NCBI RefSeq assembly: GCF_026314945.1
Contig: NZ_CP111121.1
Coordinates: forward strand, 3,038,001-3,102,000
From: Chryseobacterium fluminis
GTDB taxonomy: Bacteria; Bacteroidota; Bacteroidia; Flavobacteriales; Weeksellaceae
DNA length: 64,000 bases
Direction of reading: 5' to 3'
The position numbers were made by a program, and so were the translations under genes. The notes under the pieces are model-generated. The model was not told the DNA's origin, did no database searches, and was given only the letters and a program-made list of their open reading frames with translations. Positions 50,588-59,357 of this stretch are shown piece after piece. How positions within the stretch are numbered: position 1 is the stretch's first letter; every line of letters begins with the position of its first letter.

Positions 50588-52741
50588 TTAATCTACAATT
50601 TTGAAATCAAGCTGTTTCTGAATTAAGTTGGCTTTCACCACCTTGATCTGAACCTGATCTCCCAACTGGTATCTTTTTCCGTGTCTGGACCCGTATACTG
50701 CATGTGTTTTTGCATCATAGGTATAAGAATCATCTACAAGATCTCTCAGCTTAATGAGACCTTCTGCACCGTTTTCGGGAATTTCTACCCAAAAACCAAA
50801 TTCAGCAACTCCGGAAATGACTCCATTGAAGGTTTCACCCAAATGTTTCTCCATGAATTTTACCTGCATGTATTTGATGGAATCTCTTTCTGCATCGGCT
50901 GCGAGTCTTTCCATAGAACTGCAGTGTTTGGCTTTATCTTCCAGTTCCGGTCTGCTCGGAGATTTTCCTCCATCCAGGTAATGCTGAAGCAGCCTGTGGG
51001 CAAGCAGATCGGGATAACGTCGGATAGGAGAGGTGAAGTGGCTGTAGTAGTCGAACCCTAGACCGTAGTGACCGATCGGTTCTGTAGAATATACTGCTTT
51101 ACTCATGCTTCGCATGGCTAAAGTTTCAATCATATTCTCTTCGCCTTTTCCTTTTACATCGTGCAGTAACCTGTTTAAAGATTCGGCTACCTTTTTGGTA
51201 TTGGCAAGATCCATTTTGTATCCGAATGTAGAAACAAAATCTCTTAAGGATTCTAATTTTGCCGGATCCGGATCATCATGAACCCTGTAAATGAAGGTAT
51301 TCTGAGTAATTTCTCCTCTCTTATTGAGAGATACAAATTCTGACACTTTTTTATTGGCCAGCAACATAAATTCTTCAATCAGATGATTCGAATCCTTACT
51401 TATCTTAAAATAAACCCCGATCGGCTGGTTATTTTCATCCAGGTTGAAACGAACTTCACTTCTGTCAAAAGTAATTGCTCCGTTTTTGATCCTCTTCTGA
51501 CGCATAATTTTCGCCAGCTGATCGAGAACCAGAATTTCCTCCGCCAGATCGCCTTCCTTAGTTTCTATCCTTTCCTGAGCTTCTTCATAAGTAAATCTTC
51601 TGTCGGAATGAATAACCGTTCTTCCAAACCATTGCTTCTGAATTTCAGCGTTGTCATCCAGTTCAAAAACGGCAGAGAACGTAAATTTATCTTCGTGGGG
51701 ACGCAGCGAGCACACATCATTACTTAAAACCTCAGGAAGCATAGGTACGACACGGTCTACCAGGTAAACAGAAGTTGCTCTCTGATAGGCTTCATCATCC
51801 AGAATGGTGCCGGGAACAACATAGTGTGATACGTCTGCGATATGAACACCTACTTCCCAGTTCCCGTTTTCTAACTTTCTCATGGACAATGCATCATCAA
51901 AATCCTTGGCATCTTTAGGATCTATCGTAAAAGTTAGTATATCACGCATATCCCAGCGTTTCGCGACTTCTTCTTCATTGATACTTCTGTCGATTTTATC
52001 AGCATCTTTTTCCACTTCTTCGGGAAAATTATAAGGAAGACCGTATTCAGCCAAAATTGAATGAATCTCTGTTTCATGTTCCCCGGGTGCACCTAAAACC
52101 GTAATAATTTCGCCTTCAGGATTTTTATCTCCCGGCCTCCATTCGGTCATCTTCACAATAACTTTATTACCGTCTTCAGCGCCTCCGAATTTGCCTTTAG
52201 GAATAAAAATATCAGTATTAATCGACTTTTTATCACAAACGACAAATCCGAAATCTTTATGAGGTACCACCTGAAGGGTTCCTACAAATTCGGTCCTGCT
52301 TCTTTCCAGGACTTCCAGTACTGAACCTTCAATTTTTTTACCTTTATATGTATAGGTTACGATTAAAACTTTATCACCCTGCAATGCATCTTTCACATTT
52401 TTAGAATGGATAAACACATCGTCTTCCATTCCTTCAACATTTACATAGGCATTTCCTGACTGGTTAAAATCGATAATCCCGGTAAGGGTACCTTTGATAT
52501 TGAGATTAATGATATACTTTCCTTTATCAGTTTCTTTAATTCTTTCGGAGGACTGAAGTTTGTGCAAAGCCTGAATCACCAGCTCTCTCTGTCTTGGATT
52601 TTTATGATCTATTCCGTCTGCAATCTGTTTATAATTATAGATTTTTGTGGAGTTTTCGTTCATAAAGCGCAGGATCAGTCTTCCGATTTCCTGAAGTTTA
52701 TGATCATTTTTCTGGCTTATATATTTTCTTTTTTTTGACAT
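50588..52741 (-). CDS. rnr: Ribonuclease R
   Basis: A 717-residue 3'-5' exoribonuclease of the RNB family. Order: N-terminal winged-helix (LQEIGRLILRFMNENSTKIYNYKQIADGI), two cold-shock domains (about 75-220), the RNB catalytic domain with TIDPKDAKDFDDALS (metal-binding Asp cluster, about 272-286), RVHDDPDPAKLE, HFTSPIRRYPDLLAHRLLQ, and a C-terminal S1 domain (FNGVISGVAEFGFWVEIPENGAEGLIKL). RNase R degrades structured RNA and takes part in trans-translation quality control. Length is typical of Bacteroidota homologues. Confidence 0.95.
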   Translation of the reverse strand: MSKKRKYISQKNDHKLQEIGRLILRFMNENSTKIYNYKQIADGIDHKNPRQRELVIQALHKLQSSERIKETDKGKYIINLNIKGTLTGIIDFNQSGNAYVNVEGMEDDVFIHSKNVKDALQGDKVLIVTYTYKGKKIEGSVLEVLERSRTEFVGTLQVVPHKDFGFVVCDKKSINTDIFIPKGKFGGAEDGNKVIVKMTEWRPGDKNPEGEIITVLGAPGEHETEIHSILAEYGLPYNFPEEVEKDADKIDRSINEEEVAKRWDMRDILTFTIDPKDAKDFDDALSMRKLENGNWEVGVHIADVSHYVVPGTILDDEAYQRATSVYLVDRVVPMLPEVLSNDVCSLRPHEDKFTFSAVFELDDNAEIQKQWFGRTVIHSDRRFTYEEAQERIETKEGDLAEEILVLDQLAKIMRQKRIKNGAITFDRSEVRFNLDENNQPIGVYFKISKDSNHLIEEFMLLANKKVSEFVSLNKRGEITQNTFIYRVHDDPDPAKLESLRDFVSTFGYKMDLANTKKVAESLNRLLHDVKGKGEENMIETLAMRSMSKAVYSTEPIGHYGLGFDYYSHFTSPIRRYPDLLAHRLLQHYLDGGKSPSRPELEDKAKHCSSMERLAADAERDSIKYMQVKFMEKHLGETFNGVISGVAEFGFWVEIPENGAEGLIKLRDLVDDSYTYDAKTHAVYGSRHGKRYQLGDQVQIKVVKANLIQKQLDFKIVD

Positions 52742-53191
52742 TTTTAATTTTCTTATTAATTAATCTCATCACAGTTTCCGGGTTTTGTATCCTTAGAATA
52801 TATATCCGGCATACATCGTCCCGCCCGGTGAGAATTTTATTTTGTTTCTTATACAAAATCAGGATTTAGCTCTTCTGATATGTACGACTTTATTTTTAAT
52901 TGACCACCAATACCGCTTTAGGGTTTGTAAGTTCACTTCATATATTTCCCCGGCAGCATTTATTATCAGAATTACATCAATTTTCCTTCCAAATTATTCT
53001 ACAACTGGGAGTTTAGTTTTATAAAGATACTATCAATATGGAGACAAGTAGGAAAAAAAAACCTTTATAAATATCTTTTGATTATCAAGATAGGTTAGTG
53101 GAAATAACAGACTGGTATCATCTATTGGACATGCAAATATATGAAATAAAAAATAAATAAGGCCTGTAATTTGATTTACAAGCCTTTATAA
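52742..53191. other. 450-base intergenic region
   Basis: Upstream of rnr and downstream of rpiB. Apart from the rpiB terminator at 53159-53186 I see no gene, RNA or repeat in it. Confidence 0.4.
53159..53186 (-). terminator. Terminator of rpiB
   Basis: Arms AAGGCCTGTAA (53159-53169) and TTACAAGCCTT (53176-53186), one mismatch, followed on the minus strand by TTATTTATTTTTTATTT. Confidence 0.78.
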
Positions 53192-53626
53192 TTAGCAAAA
53201 TGCGATTTTATCAACTCTGTTCTGGTGTCTGCCACCTTCAAAGTCCGTGGACAAAAACTTCTCTACGATTTCAATAGCCAGTTCCTTCGATATGAATCGG
53301 GCAGGCATAGAGATCATATTGGCATCATTATGCTGTCTTGCCAGGCTGGCAATCTCCGGCATCCAGCAAAGGGCACAACGTATTTTCTGATGTTTGTTCG
53401 CCGTGATCTGGACACCGTTTCCGCTTCCGCATATCAAAATACCCAATTCATTCTCTCCGTTCTCAACAGAAGTCGCGGCAGGGTGTACAAAGTCCGGATA
53501 ATCCACACTGTCTGTGGAAAACGTTCCAAAATCCTGAACCTCAAAGTTTTCTGATAAATAGTTCTTAACAATCTCCTTATACTCGTAACCGGCATGGTCA
53601 CCTGCGATAGCAATTTTTCTTTTCAT
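53192..53626 (-). CDS. rpiB: Ribose-5-phosphate isomerase B
   Basis: A 144-residue RpiB/LacAB-family enzyme that interconverts ribose-5-phosphate and ribulose-5-phosphate. Motifs: IAIAGDHAGYEYKE (residues 5-18), SVDYPDFVHP, the catalytic Cys region GILICGSGNGVQITANK, and HNDANMISMPARF. The start at 53626 (MKRKIAIAGDHAG) gives the normal length; the frame is open further upstream to 53722 but that part has no family similarity and contains the DnaA-box region. A TACATTTG element (53664-53671) lies upstream. Confidence 0.93.
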   Translation of the reverse strand: MKRKIAIAGDHAGYEYKEIVKNYLSENFEVQDFGTFSTDSVDYPDFVHPAATSVENGENELGILICGSGNGVQITANKHQKIRCALCWMPEIASLARQHNDANMISMPARFISKELAIEIVEKFLSTDFEGGRHQNRVDKIAFC

Positions 53627-54262
53627 AATTCCTGTATTATGTCTTATTCGATTTATTTCCACACAAATGTAAGTATAATGTGGATAAGTCTTAAATTTTA
53701 GGGAGTAATTTGTGAAATGCATTGTTAATAACTGTGGAAAAGTATCGCGAATTAAATGTTTCGTAACATTAGAAAAATTTGTAACGGAAATTTTATCAAA
53801 ATTTTTTGTTCACAATTTTCAAAAAGTTTTCTGGGACTAATCTCCGGGTTTTCCATAAAGCACTTATTAATAACAGGGATTAATGAAAGTTACCCACATT
53901 TGTTAATAAGTATCCAAAATACCACGCTTACAGGATATTATAATGTAGATAACCTGTGAATTGAATAAAAATTATTTGTTATCAATTTTTAGAGTAAAAC
54001 TTATCCCCGTTACTAACAAGACTCAACAACAACTACATTATTTCTTTTTTTAAAGAGAAGAAGAATATGTTGATTATTGAATGAGTGGTCTGGGGGAAAC
54101 TTTTTAAAAACTTTTAAAAGGTTGCGCTCTTCAAAAATTTTAAAATCTTACATTTGTGAAACGAAAATTCAAAATATCCAGGAAGCTGACTTGCCCGAAA
54201 TTTTTATAAAGCTTAGAAGAAGTCTGTTCCGGGATGACCGAAGAAATAATATAAATGTACAT
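53627..54262. other. Candidate chromosomal replication origin (oriC)
   Basis: A 636-base AT-rich gap between rpiB and pgk. On the plus strand TGTGGATAA (53679-53687) is the exact complement of the DnaA box TTATCCACA. TGTGGAAAA (53733-53741) and TTACCCACA (53890-53898) differ at one position, and TTATCCCCG (54001) and TTTTCCATA (about 53850) at two. AT-rich stretches with repeated TTAATAA words (53725-53985) could be the unwinding element. Two parS sites lie 2.6 and 4.5 kb to the right. dnaA is not in the window; in many Bacteroidota it is not next to oriC. Confidence 0.55.
53679..53687 (-). promoter_or_regulatory. Perfect DnaA box
   Basis: TTATCCACA on the minus strand. One-mismatch companions are at 53733-53741 and 53890-53898. 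Confidence 0.6.
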
Positions 54263-55453
54263 ATGAAAACAATCAATGATTTCAATTTTAATGAAAAGAA
54301 GGCTCTTGTAAGAGTTGATTTCAATGTTCCGCAGGATGATCAGCTTAAAGTAACAGACAATACAAGAATCGTAGCTGTAAAGCCTACGGTAGATAAAATT
54401 CTGAATGATGGGGGATCTGTAATTCTGATGGCTCACCTGGGACGGCCAAAAGGAGAAGTGAATGATAAATTCTCGCTTAAACATATTGTTGATGAAGTTT
54501 CCAATGTTCTGGGCAAAGAAGTGAAATTCGTAGATGAATGTGTAGGGGAGAAGGCTGTACAGGCTGCCTCTGCTCTTAAAACCGGAGAAGTTCTTCTGTT
54601 AGAGAATCTGCGTTTTCATAGTGAAGAGGAAAAAGGGGATGCTGATTTTGCTGAGCAGCTCTCGAGACTGGGAGATGCTTATGTGAATGATGCTTTCGGA
54701 ACTGCGCACCGCGCTCATGCTTCCACTGCCGTTATTGCAGATTACTTCCCATCAACTAAGTTTTTCGGTTTATTAATGGCTGATGAACTAAAAGCGATTG
54801 ATAAAGTTTTAAAATCCGGTGAGCGCCCTGTTACTGCTATTCTCGGTGGATCTAAGGTTTCAACTAAAATTACCATTATAGAAAATATACTTCCTGCAGT
54901 TGATAATCTGATTATCGGAGGAGGTATGGCATTTACATTTATTAAAGCATTGGGTGGCAAAATCGGTACTTCGTTAGTAGAAGAAGATAAGCTGCCTTTA
55001 GCATTGGAAATTTTAGGAAAAGCAAAAGAGCATCAGGTAAAAGTTTATCTTCCGTCTGATACGATAATCGCTGAAAGTTTCAGTAATGATGCAGAAAGAA
55101 AGGAAGCTGATATTTATGAAATTCCGGAAGGCTGGATGGGATTGGATGCAGGTCCGAAATCTAGAGATCAGTTTAATGATGTTCTTCTTAATTCCAGAAC
55201 AATTCTTTGGAATGGTCCGATCGGGGTTTTCGAAATGTCAAATTTTGCTGCCGGAACTGTTGCTTTGGGTGACAGTATTGCTGAAGCAACCAAACTTGGT
55301 GCTTTCTCTTTAGTAGGAGGAGGGGACAGTGTAGCATTTGTTAAACAATTTGGTTATGGTGAAAAAGTAAGTTATGTTTCCACCGGAGGCGGTGCCATGC
55401 TGGAAAGTCTGGAAGGATTGGAGCTTCCTGGAGTAGCTGCAATTAATAAATAA
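54263..55453 (+). CDS. pgk: Phosphoglycerate kinase
   Basis: A 396-residue glycolytic enzyme that transfers phosphate from 1,3-bisphosphoglycerate to ADP. Motifs: [11 protein letters not shown] (residues about 14-24), [21 protein letters not shown], the hinge region [10 protein letters not shown] and VGGGDSVAF. The start at 54263 ([20 protein letters not shown]) gives the standard length; the frame extends upstream to 54077 but that extension is unrelated to the family and lies in the origin-like region. A terminator follows 20 bases after the stop. Confidence 0.96.
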   Translation: MKTINDFNFNEKKALVRVDFNVPQDDQLKVTDNTRIVAVKPTVDKILNDGGSVILMAHLGRPKGEVNDKFSLKHIVDEVSNVLGKEVKFVDECVGEKAVQAASALKTGEVLLLENLRFHSEEEKGDADFAEQLSRLGDAYVNDAFGTAHRAHASTAVIADYFPSTKFFGLLMADELKAIDKVLKSGERPVTAILGGSKVSTKITIIENILPAVDNLIIGGGMAFTFIKALGGKIGTSLVEEDKLPLALEILGKAKEHQVKVYLPSDTIIAESFSNDAERKEADIYEIPEGWMGLDAGPKSRDQFNDVLLNSRTILWNGPIGVFEMSNFAAGTVALGDSIAEATKLGAFSLVGGGDSVAFVKQFGYGEKVSYVSTGGGAMLESLEGLELPGVAAINK

Positions 55454-55473
55454 GAGATTTATTTTTATAAATG

Positions 55474-55505
55474 AGTCCGCTGAAATTTTTCAGTGGACTT
55501 TTTTA
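55474..55505 (+). terminator. Terminator of pgk
   Basis: Arms AGTCCGCTGAAA (55474-55485) and TTTCAGTGGACT (55488-55499), one G-U pair, followed by a run of T. Confidence 0.85.
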
Positions 55506-55852
55506 TTTTCAAGAGTCTTAAATTAATTTTATAAGCTAAGATTTTTTTCGGTGGTCGGTAATCTGATTTGCAGTTTATATTGTTAAATCTTGGGTAACTG
55601 CTTTTAATTATTTTTCAGATTGATCACTGGGCAGATTAATCATATTAAACTTTTCATCTATTATGTTGATATTATAAGATAGTTATAATAATGTAAGGTC
55701 GATTGTTTAAAAAAGTTTTAATTATAAACTGAAATTATTTTTATTTCAAGAGTTACTAACGTTTAACTAACAAATTTAAGTGGGAGTTAGGCAATTTTTA
55801 AAATATAATCGAAATACTCAGAATGCATGGATTAGGGGAGTAGTTGAAATAG

Positions 55853-55883
55853 AAAAACCCGGAGTTAATTCCGGGTTTTTTTA
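55853..55883. terminator. Strong bidirectional terminator
   Basis: Perfect 11-base arms (AAAAACCCGGA at 55853-55863 and complement at 55870-55880) with a 6-base loop and seven T on the plus strand. It probably ends the minus-strand methyltransferase transcript, 60 bases after its stop. Confidence 0.8.
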
Positions 55884-55942
55884 GGTTTTTATAGAAGTCA
55901 GCGGGAAAATTGGCCTTCAGAAATAGCCCAAATTTCCATTTT

Positions 55943-56764
55943 CTACTTTTTTTCAATAATGTATATCAGACTTGAAAATTCGTTCGAAAAAAGGGCTTTT
56001 ATGTTAGAAATCGTTCCGTAAAGTATGGCTTTGAACCAAAATAATGGTGATTTTTTATATTTTTCGCTCAGCATGGAGATGTAGTAGGAGTCTAATACCA
56101 ATGGTTTTATTTTTCTCATTTTCCAATTCGGTTTTTTTGAAATCAGGTTTTCCATTCCGGTTTTTGAAAAATGATAAATATGCCGGGGTACATCATAGGC
56201 TGCCCAATATTCTTTATAATGTCTTGCGTCATAAGAGGTGGGATTGGGAACCGCAATAATCAGTAAACCTTTTTCTTTTAATTTGCTGTTGAAAATTTCG
56301 AGCATCTCATCCTGGTTTTCTACATGTTCAAAAACATGCCAGAGCGTAATTGCATCTAAGCTTTGATCTGCAATTAAATCGATATTATCTATAATCTTTG
56401 CCTTAGAGATTTTATTTTTTGCGGCGTTTCTTGCGTCAGTGTCAGGTTCAAAACCAAAAGCTTCAAAATCATTTTCTATATATTTCACAAACTCTCCTGC
56501 GCCACAACCGTAGTCCAATACTTTTGCGCCTTTTTTAATCCTGTCCAGCAGAATTGTTTTTTTATACTGTAAATTAAATGACTGTAAAAATTTGTAGAGT
56601 TTTTCTTTTATACTCCCTGAATCTTGATGGTGGGAGATATAATTTTCACTTTCATAGTATCTGGATATATTCGGTGGAATAGGGGAGGTCTTAAAGACAC
56701 CTTTAGTCTCCGTTTCTTTAATTTCAAATATTTCCTGGGTTAGAAAATGATCTTTTATTTTCAT
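55943..56764 (-). CDS. Class I SAM-dependent methyltransferase
   Basis: A 273-residue protein with the SAM-binding motif I VLDYGCGAGEFVKYI (about residues 80-94), motif II acid in GFEPDTDA, and the post-motif ITLWHVFEHVENQDEMLEI. Followed by AVPNPTSYDARHYKEYWAAYDVPRHIYHFS, typical of Bacteroidota methyltransferases near glycan or lipid modification genes. Substrate unknown. I prefer the start at 56764 (MKIKDHFLTQEIFEIKE); the frame is open to an ATG at 56818, which leaves only 37 bases to the parS site. Confidence 0.83.
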   Translation of the reverse strand: MKIKDHFLTQEIFEIKETETKGVFKTSPIPPNISRYYESENYISHHQDSGSIKEKLYKFLQSFNLQYKKTILLDRIKKGAKVLDYGCGAGEFVKYIENDFEAFGFEPDTDARNAAKNKISKAKIIDNIDLIADQSLDAITLWHVFEHVENQDEMLEIFNSKLKEKGLLIIAVPNPTSYDARHYKEYWAAYDVPRHIYHFSKTGMENLISKKPNWKMRKIKPLVLDSYYISMLSEKYKKSPLFWFKAILYGTISNIKALFSNEFSSLIYIIEKK

Positions 56765-56855
56765 TGAATTATTTTTCTTTACATTAAAATTAAGATATCT
56801 GTTAACAGGTTGTACCATCGCAGATATCTTAATTTTTTCCTTTTATCTGTGTAAA

Positions 56856-56871
56856 TGTTTCACGTGAAACA
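56856..56871. promoter_or_regulatory. parS site 1 (ParB binding)
   Basis: Perfect palindrome TGTTTCACGTGAAACA, the consensus parS sequence; three more symmetrical bases on each side (AAA/TTT). Located in the gap just downstream of mnmG (stop at 56880). Confidence 0.9.
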
Positions 56872-56879
56872 TTTATAAT

Positions 56880-58742
56880 TTAACGTCCCAAATAGACTAA
56901 TAAAACATTAATATCAGCCGGTGAAACTCCACTGATCCTACCTGCCTGGGCAATTGTTTTTGGTCTTACGTTTGACATCTTCTGTTTTGCCTCGGCCGAA
57001 AGACTTGAAATTGCTTTATAATCAAAATCCTCCGGAATCTTAATATTCTCTAAACGGTTGAGTTTGGCGACATTTTCTTTTTCCTTCTCAATATATCCTT
57101 TATATTTAATATTAACTTCAGCCTGTTCTCTCACTTCATCATCGAATTGAGAGGTGAATTCTTTAATGGTTTCGATTTGATCCAGTTTATCTAAAGTAAT
57201 ATTAGGTCTCGTAAGAAATTGTGAAGCTCTATAAGCCTGATCAACAGGATTACTTTCGATACTTTCCAATATCGGATTAATGATACCGGGTTTTAAAGAA
57301 GTTTCTCGGAGAAATGTCTCAAGCTCCTGGCTTCTAGCTACTTTCTCATTTACACGTCGTAGTCTGTCTTCTTTTGCTAATCCCAGTTCAAATGCTTTTT
57401 CTGTAAGCCTGATATCAGCGTTGTCCTGTCTTAAAAGAAGTCTGTATTCTGCTCTTGAAGTAAACATTCTGTAAGGCTCTTCAGTACCTTTGGTAATAAG
57501 GTCATCTACCAGAACACCAATATAGGCTTCGTCTCTGTTAAGAATAAATTCTTCCTTTTCATGTACTTTGTTATGAGCATTGATTCCTGCGATTAAACCC
57601 TGTCCCGCTGCCTCTTCATATCCTGTAGTTCCGTTGATCTGACCTGCAAAATATAAATGATCTACCAGTTTTGTCTCTAAAGTATGTTTGAGTTGAGTAG
57701 GGGGGAAGTAGTCATATTCAATAGCATAACCTGGACGGAAAACCTTTACATTTTCAAAACCGGGAATATGCTTCATCGCTTTAATCTGAACATCTTCGGG
57801 AAGAGAAGAACTGAATCCGTTAACATAAATTTCTACCGTTTTCCATCCTTCTGGTTCTACAAAAAGCTGATGGCGGGTTCTCTCTGCAAAGCGATTGATT
57901 TTATCTTCTATACTGGGACAGTATCTGGGGCCTAAACTTTGAATGGTGCCGTTAAACATAGGACTTCTGTCAAAGCCTTCCCGTAAAATATCATGTACCG
58001 CCTCATTTGTATATACGATATGGCAGCTTAATTGTTTTGTTAATTTTGGAGTGTCTGAATAACTGAATTTCTGAGGGTTTTCATCACCTTTCTGCTTTTC
58101 CATTTTGGAATAATCAAGACTTCTTCCGTCTACTCTCGGTGGAGTACCGGTTTTCATTCTTCCTGCTTCAAATCCTAAAGAAACCAATTGTTCGGTAATA
58201 CCAAAAGCTCTGGGTTCTCCCATTCGTCCTCCTCCCAATTGCTTATCTCCAACGTGGATAAGACCATTAAGAAATGTACCGTTGGTGAGCACTACAGATT
58301 TGGATCTTATCTCAATTCCTAATGATGTTACAACGCCGACAGCTTTATTGTTTTCAACGATAAGCTGTTTTACCATATCCTGAAAGAAATCAAGATTAGG
58401 GGTATTCTCCAATGCAAGACGCCATTCTTCGGCGAAAAGCATTCTGTCATTCTGTGTTCTCGGGGACCACATCGCAGGACCTTTAGAAAGATTCAGCATT
58501 TTAAACTGAATGGCAGACTTATCCGCTATTATTCCTGAGTATCCTCCCATGGCATCAATTTCCCGGACAATCTGCCCTTTTGCAATTCCTCCCATCGCAG
58601 GGTTGCAGCTCATCTGTCCGATGGTCTGCATATTCATGGTAACGAGCAGGGTTTTAGAGCCAAGATTTGCTGCTGCTGCTGCTGCTTCACATCCTGCGTG
58701 ACCGGCACCAACTACAATTACATCATATATTTCTGAAATCAT
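56880..58742 (-). CDS. mnmG: tRNA uridine-5-carboxymethylaminomethyl(34) synthesis enzyme MnmG
   Basis: MnmG (GidA) works with MnmE to modify the wobble uridine of several tRNAs, using FAD, NADH and a methylene-folate donor. The 620-residue protein has the FAD motif [21 protein letters not shown] (residues 8-28), the family block [17 protein letters not shown], the catalytic Cys in [28 protein letters not shown], and the C-terminal helical MnmE-binding domain ([34 protein letters not shown]). mnmG is origin-proximal in many bacteria. It is flanked by a parS site on each side. Confidence 0.97.
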   Translation of the reverse strand: MISEIYDVIVVGAGHAGCEAAAAAANLGSKTLLVTMNMQTIGQMSCNPAMGGIAKGQIVREIDAMGGYSGIIADKSAIQFKMLNLSKGPAMWSPRTQNDRMLFAEEWRLALENTPNLDFFQDMVKQLIVENNKAVGVVTSLGIEIRSKSVVLTNGTFLNGLIHVGDKQLGGGRMGEPRAFGITEQLVSLGFEAGRMKTGTPPRVDGRSLDYSKMEKQKGDENPQKFSYSDTPKLTKQLSCHIVYTNEAVHDILREGFDRSPMFNGTIQSLGPRYCPSIEDKINRFAERTRHQLFVEPEGWKTVEIYVNGFSSSLPEDVQIKAMKHIPGFENVKVFRPGYAIEYDYFPPTQLKHTLETKLVDHLYFAGQINGTTGYEEAAGQGLIAGINAHNKVHEKEEFILNRDEAYIGVLVDDLITKGTEEPYRMFTSRAEYRLLLRQDNADIRLTEKAFELGLAKEDRLRRVNEKVARSQELETFLRETSLKPGIINPILESIESNPVDQAYRASQFLTRPNITLDKLDQIETIKEFTSQFDDEVREQAEVNIKYKGYIEKEKENVAKLNRLENIKIPEDFDYKAISSLSAEAKQKMSNVRPKTIAQAGRISGVSPADINVLLVYLGR

Positions 58743-58787
58743 TTTTTACTGCTTATTTAAAGCCTTATATTTTTATATTTTTACAAA

Positions 58788-58803
58788 TGTTTCACGTGAA
58801 ACA
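58788..58803. promoter_or_regulatory. parS site 2 (ParB binding)
   Basis: Second perfect TGTTTCACGTGAAACA, with two further symmetrical bases on each side. It lies 46 bases upstream of the mnmG start, 1.93 kb from site 1. Confidence 0.9.
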
Positions 58804-58945
58804 TTGTTTATATTTTATAATTCTAAATGGTGTAACCATTAGTTTCATTTAGCCCCGATCGCAGCATCTGTCTGAGCTCATTTTCTTTTTTTCTAAAAGA
58901 AAATAGCGAGTGCGGAGAGCGGGATTAAGCTTCTTGAAAAATAGC

Positions 58946-59353
58946 TTAACTGTATTTTGCCAAATAAAAATCTTCTTTACTTCTCATTAGTTGTTCTTCT
59001 TCCGGAGTTTTGTCTTTATATCCTGAGAGGTGAAGAATCCCATGAGCCAAGACTCTTCGCAGTTCTTCTTCATATTCTCCGGATAGGGTAGAAGCATTAT
59101 CTGAAATACGCTGCAAAGATACGAAAATCTCGCCGCTTATAGTCCTGCCTTTTACATAGTCAAATGTAATAATATCAGTATAGTAATCATGCTGTAAATA
59201 ATCCTGATTAACTTTGAGTAAATACTCATCGTCACAGAATATATAGTTGATCTCACCCGGCTTTTTGCCTTCTGAGATAATAATGTCTTTAAGCCAGTCG
59301 ATATAGTCTGTATTCACAGACTCCGGTAGGTTTTCGTAAAAAAATTGTATCAT
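58946..59353 (-). CDS. ybeY: rRNA maturation endoribonuclease YbeY
   Basis: A 135-residue zinc endoribonuclease needed for 16S rRNA 3'-end processing and ribosome quality control. Motif: AHGILHLSGYKDKTPEEEQLM (residues about 105-125). The usual third His ligand of HGxLHLxGYDH is Asp here, which as I recall is common in Bacteroidota members (HLxGYKDKT). It lies 4 bases downstream of the patatin-like gene, so they share a transcript. Confidence 0.9.
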   Translation of the reverse strand: MIQFFYENLPESVNTDYIDWLKDIIISEGKKPGEINYIFCDDEYLLKVNQDYLQHDYYTDIITFDYVKGRTISGEIFVSLQRISDNASTLSGEYEEELRRVLAHGILHLSGYKDKTPEEEQLMRSKEDFYLAKYS

Positions 59354-59357
59354 TGTT

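Larger units (their letters stand above)
55454..55942. other. 489-base intergenic region between pgk and the methyltransferase gene
   Basis: Holds the pgk terminator (55474-55505) and a second strong terminator (55853-55883). The 345 bases between them are AT-rich with no reading frame of note; an unannotated RNA ending at the second hairpin is possible but unsupported by a clear promoter. Confidence 0.4.

Noticed and set aside
53627..53722. Upstream extension of rpiB to an ATG at 53722
   Set aside because: The added residues are unlike RpiB and cover the DnaA box and promoter-like element; start at 53626 gives the normal length.
53756..53959. Small open frame in the rpiB-pgk gap
   Set aside because: Composition follows the AT-rich non-coding DNA; no recognisable sequence, promoter or conservation argument; origin-like features explain the region better.
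54077..54262. Upstream extension of pgk from an in-frame ATG at 54077
   Set aside because: The 62 extra residues have no similarity to Pgk, whose N terminus begins at [13 protein letters not shown]; the extension lies in the origin-like gap.
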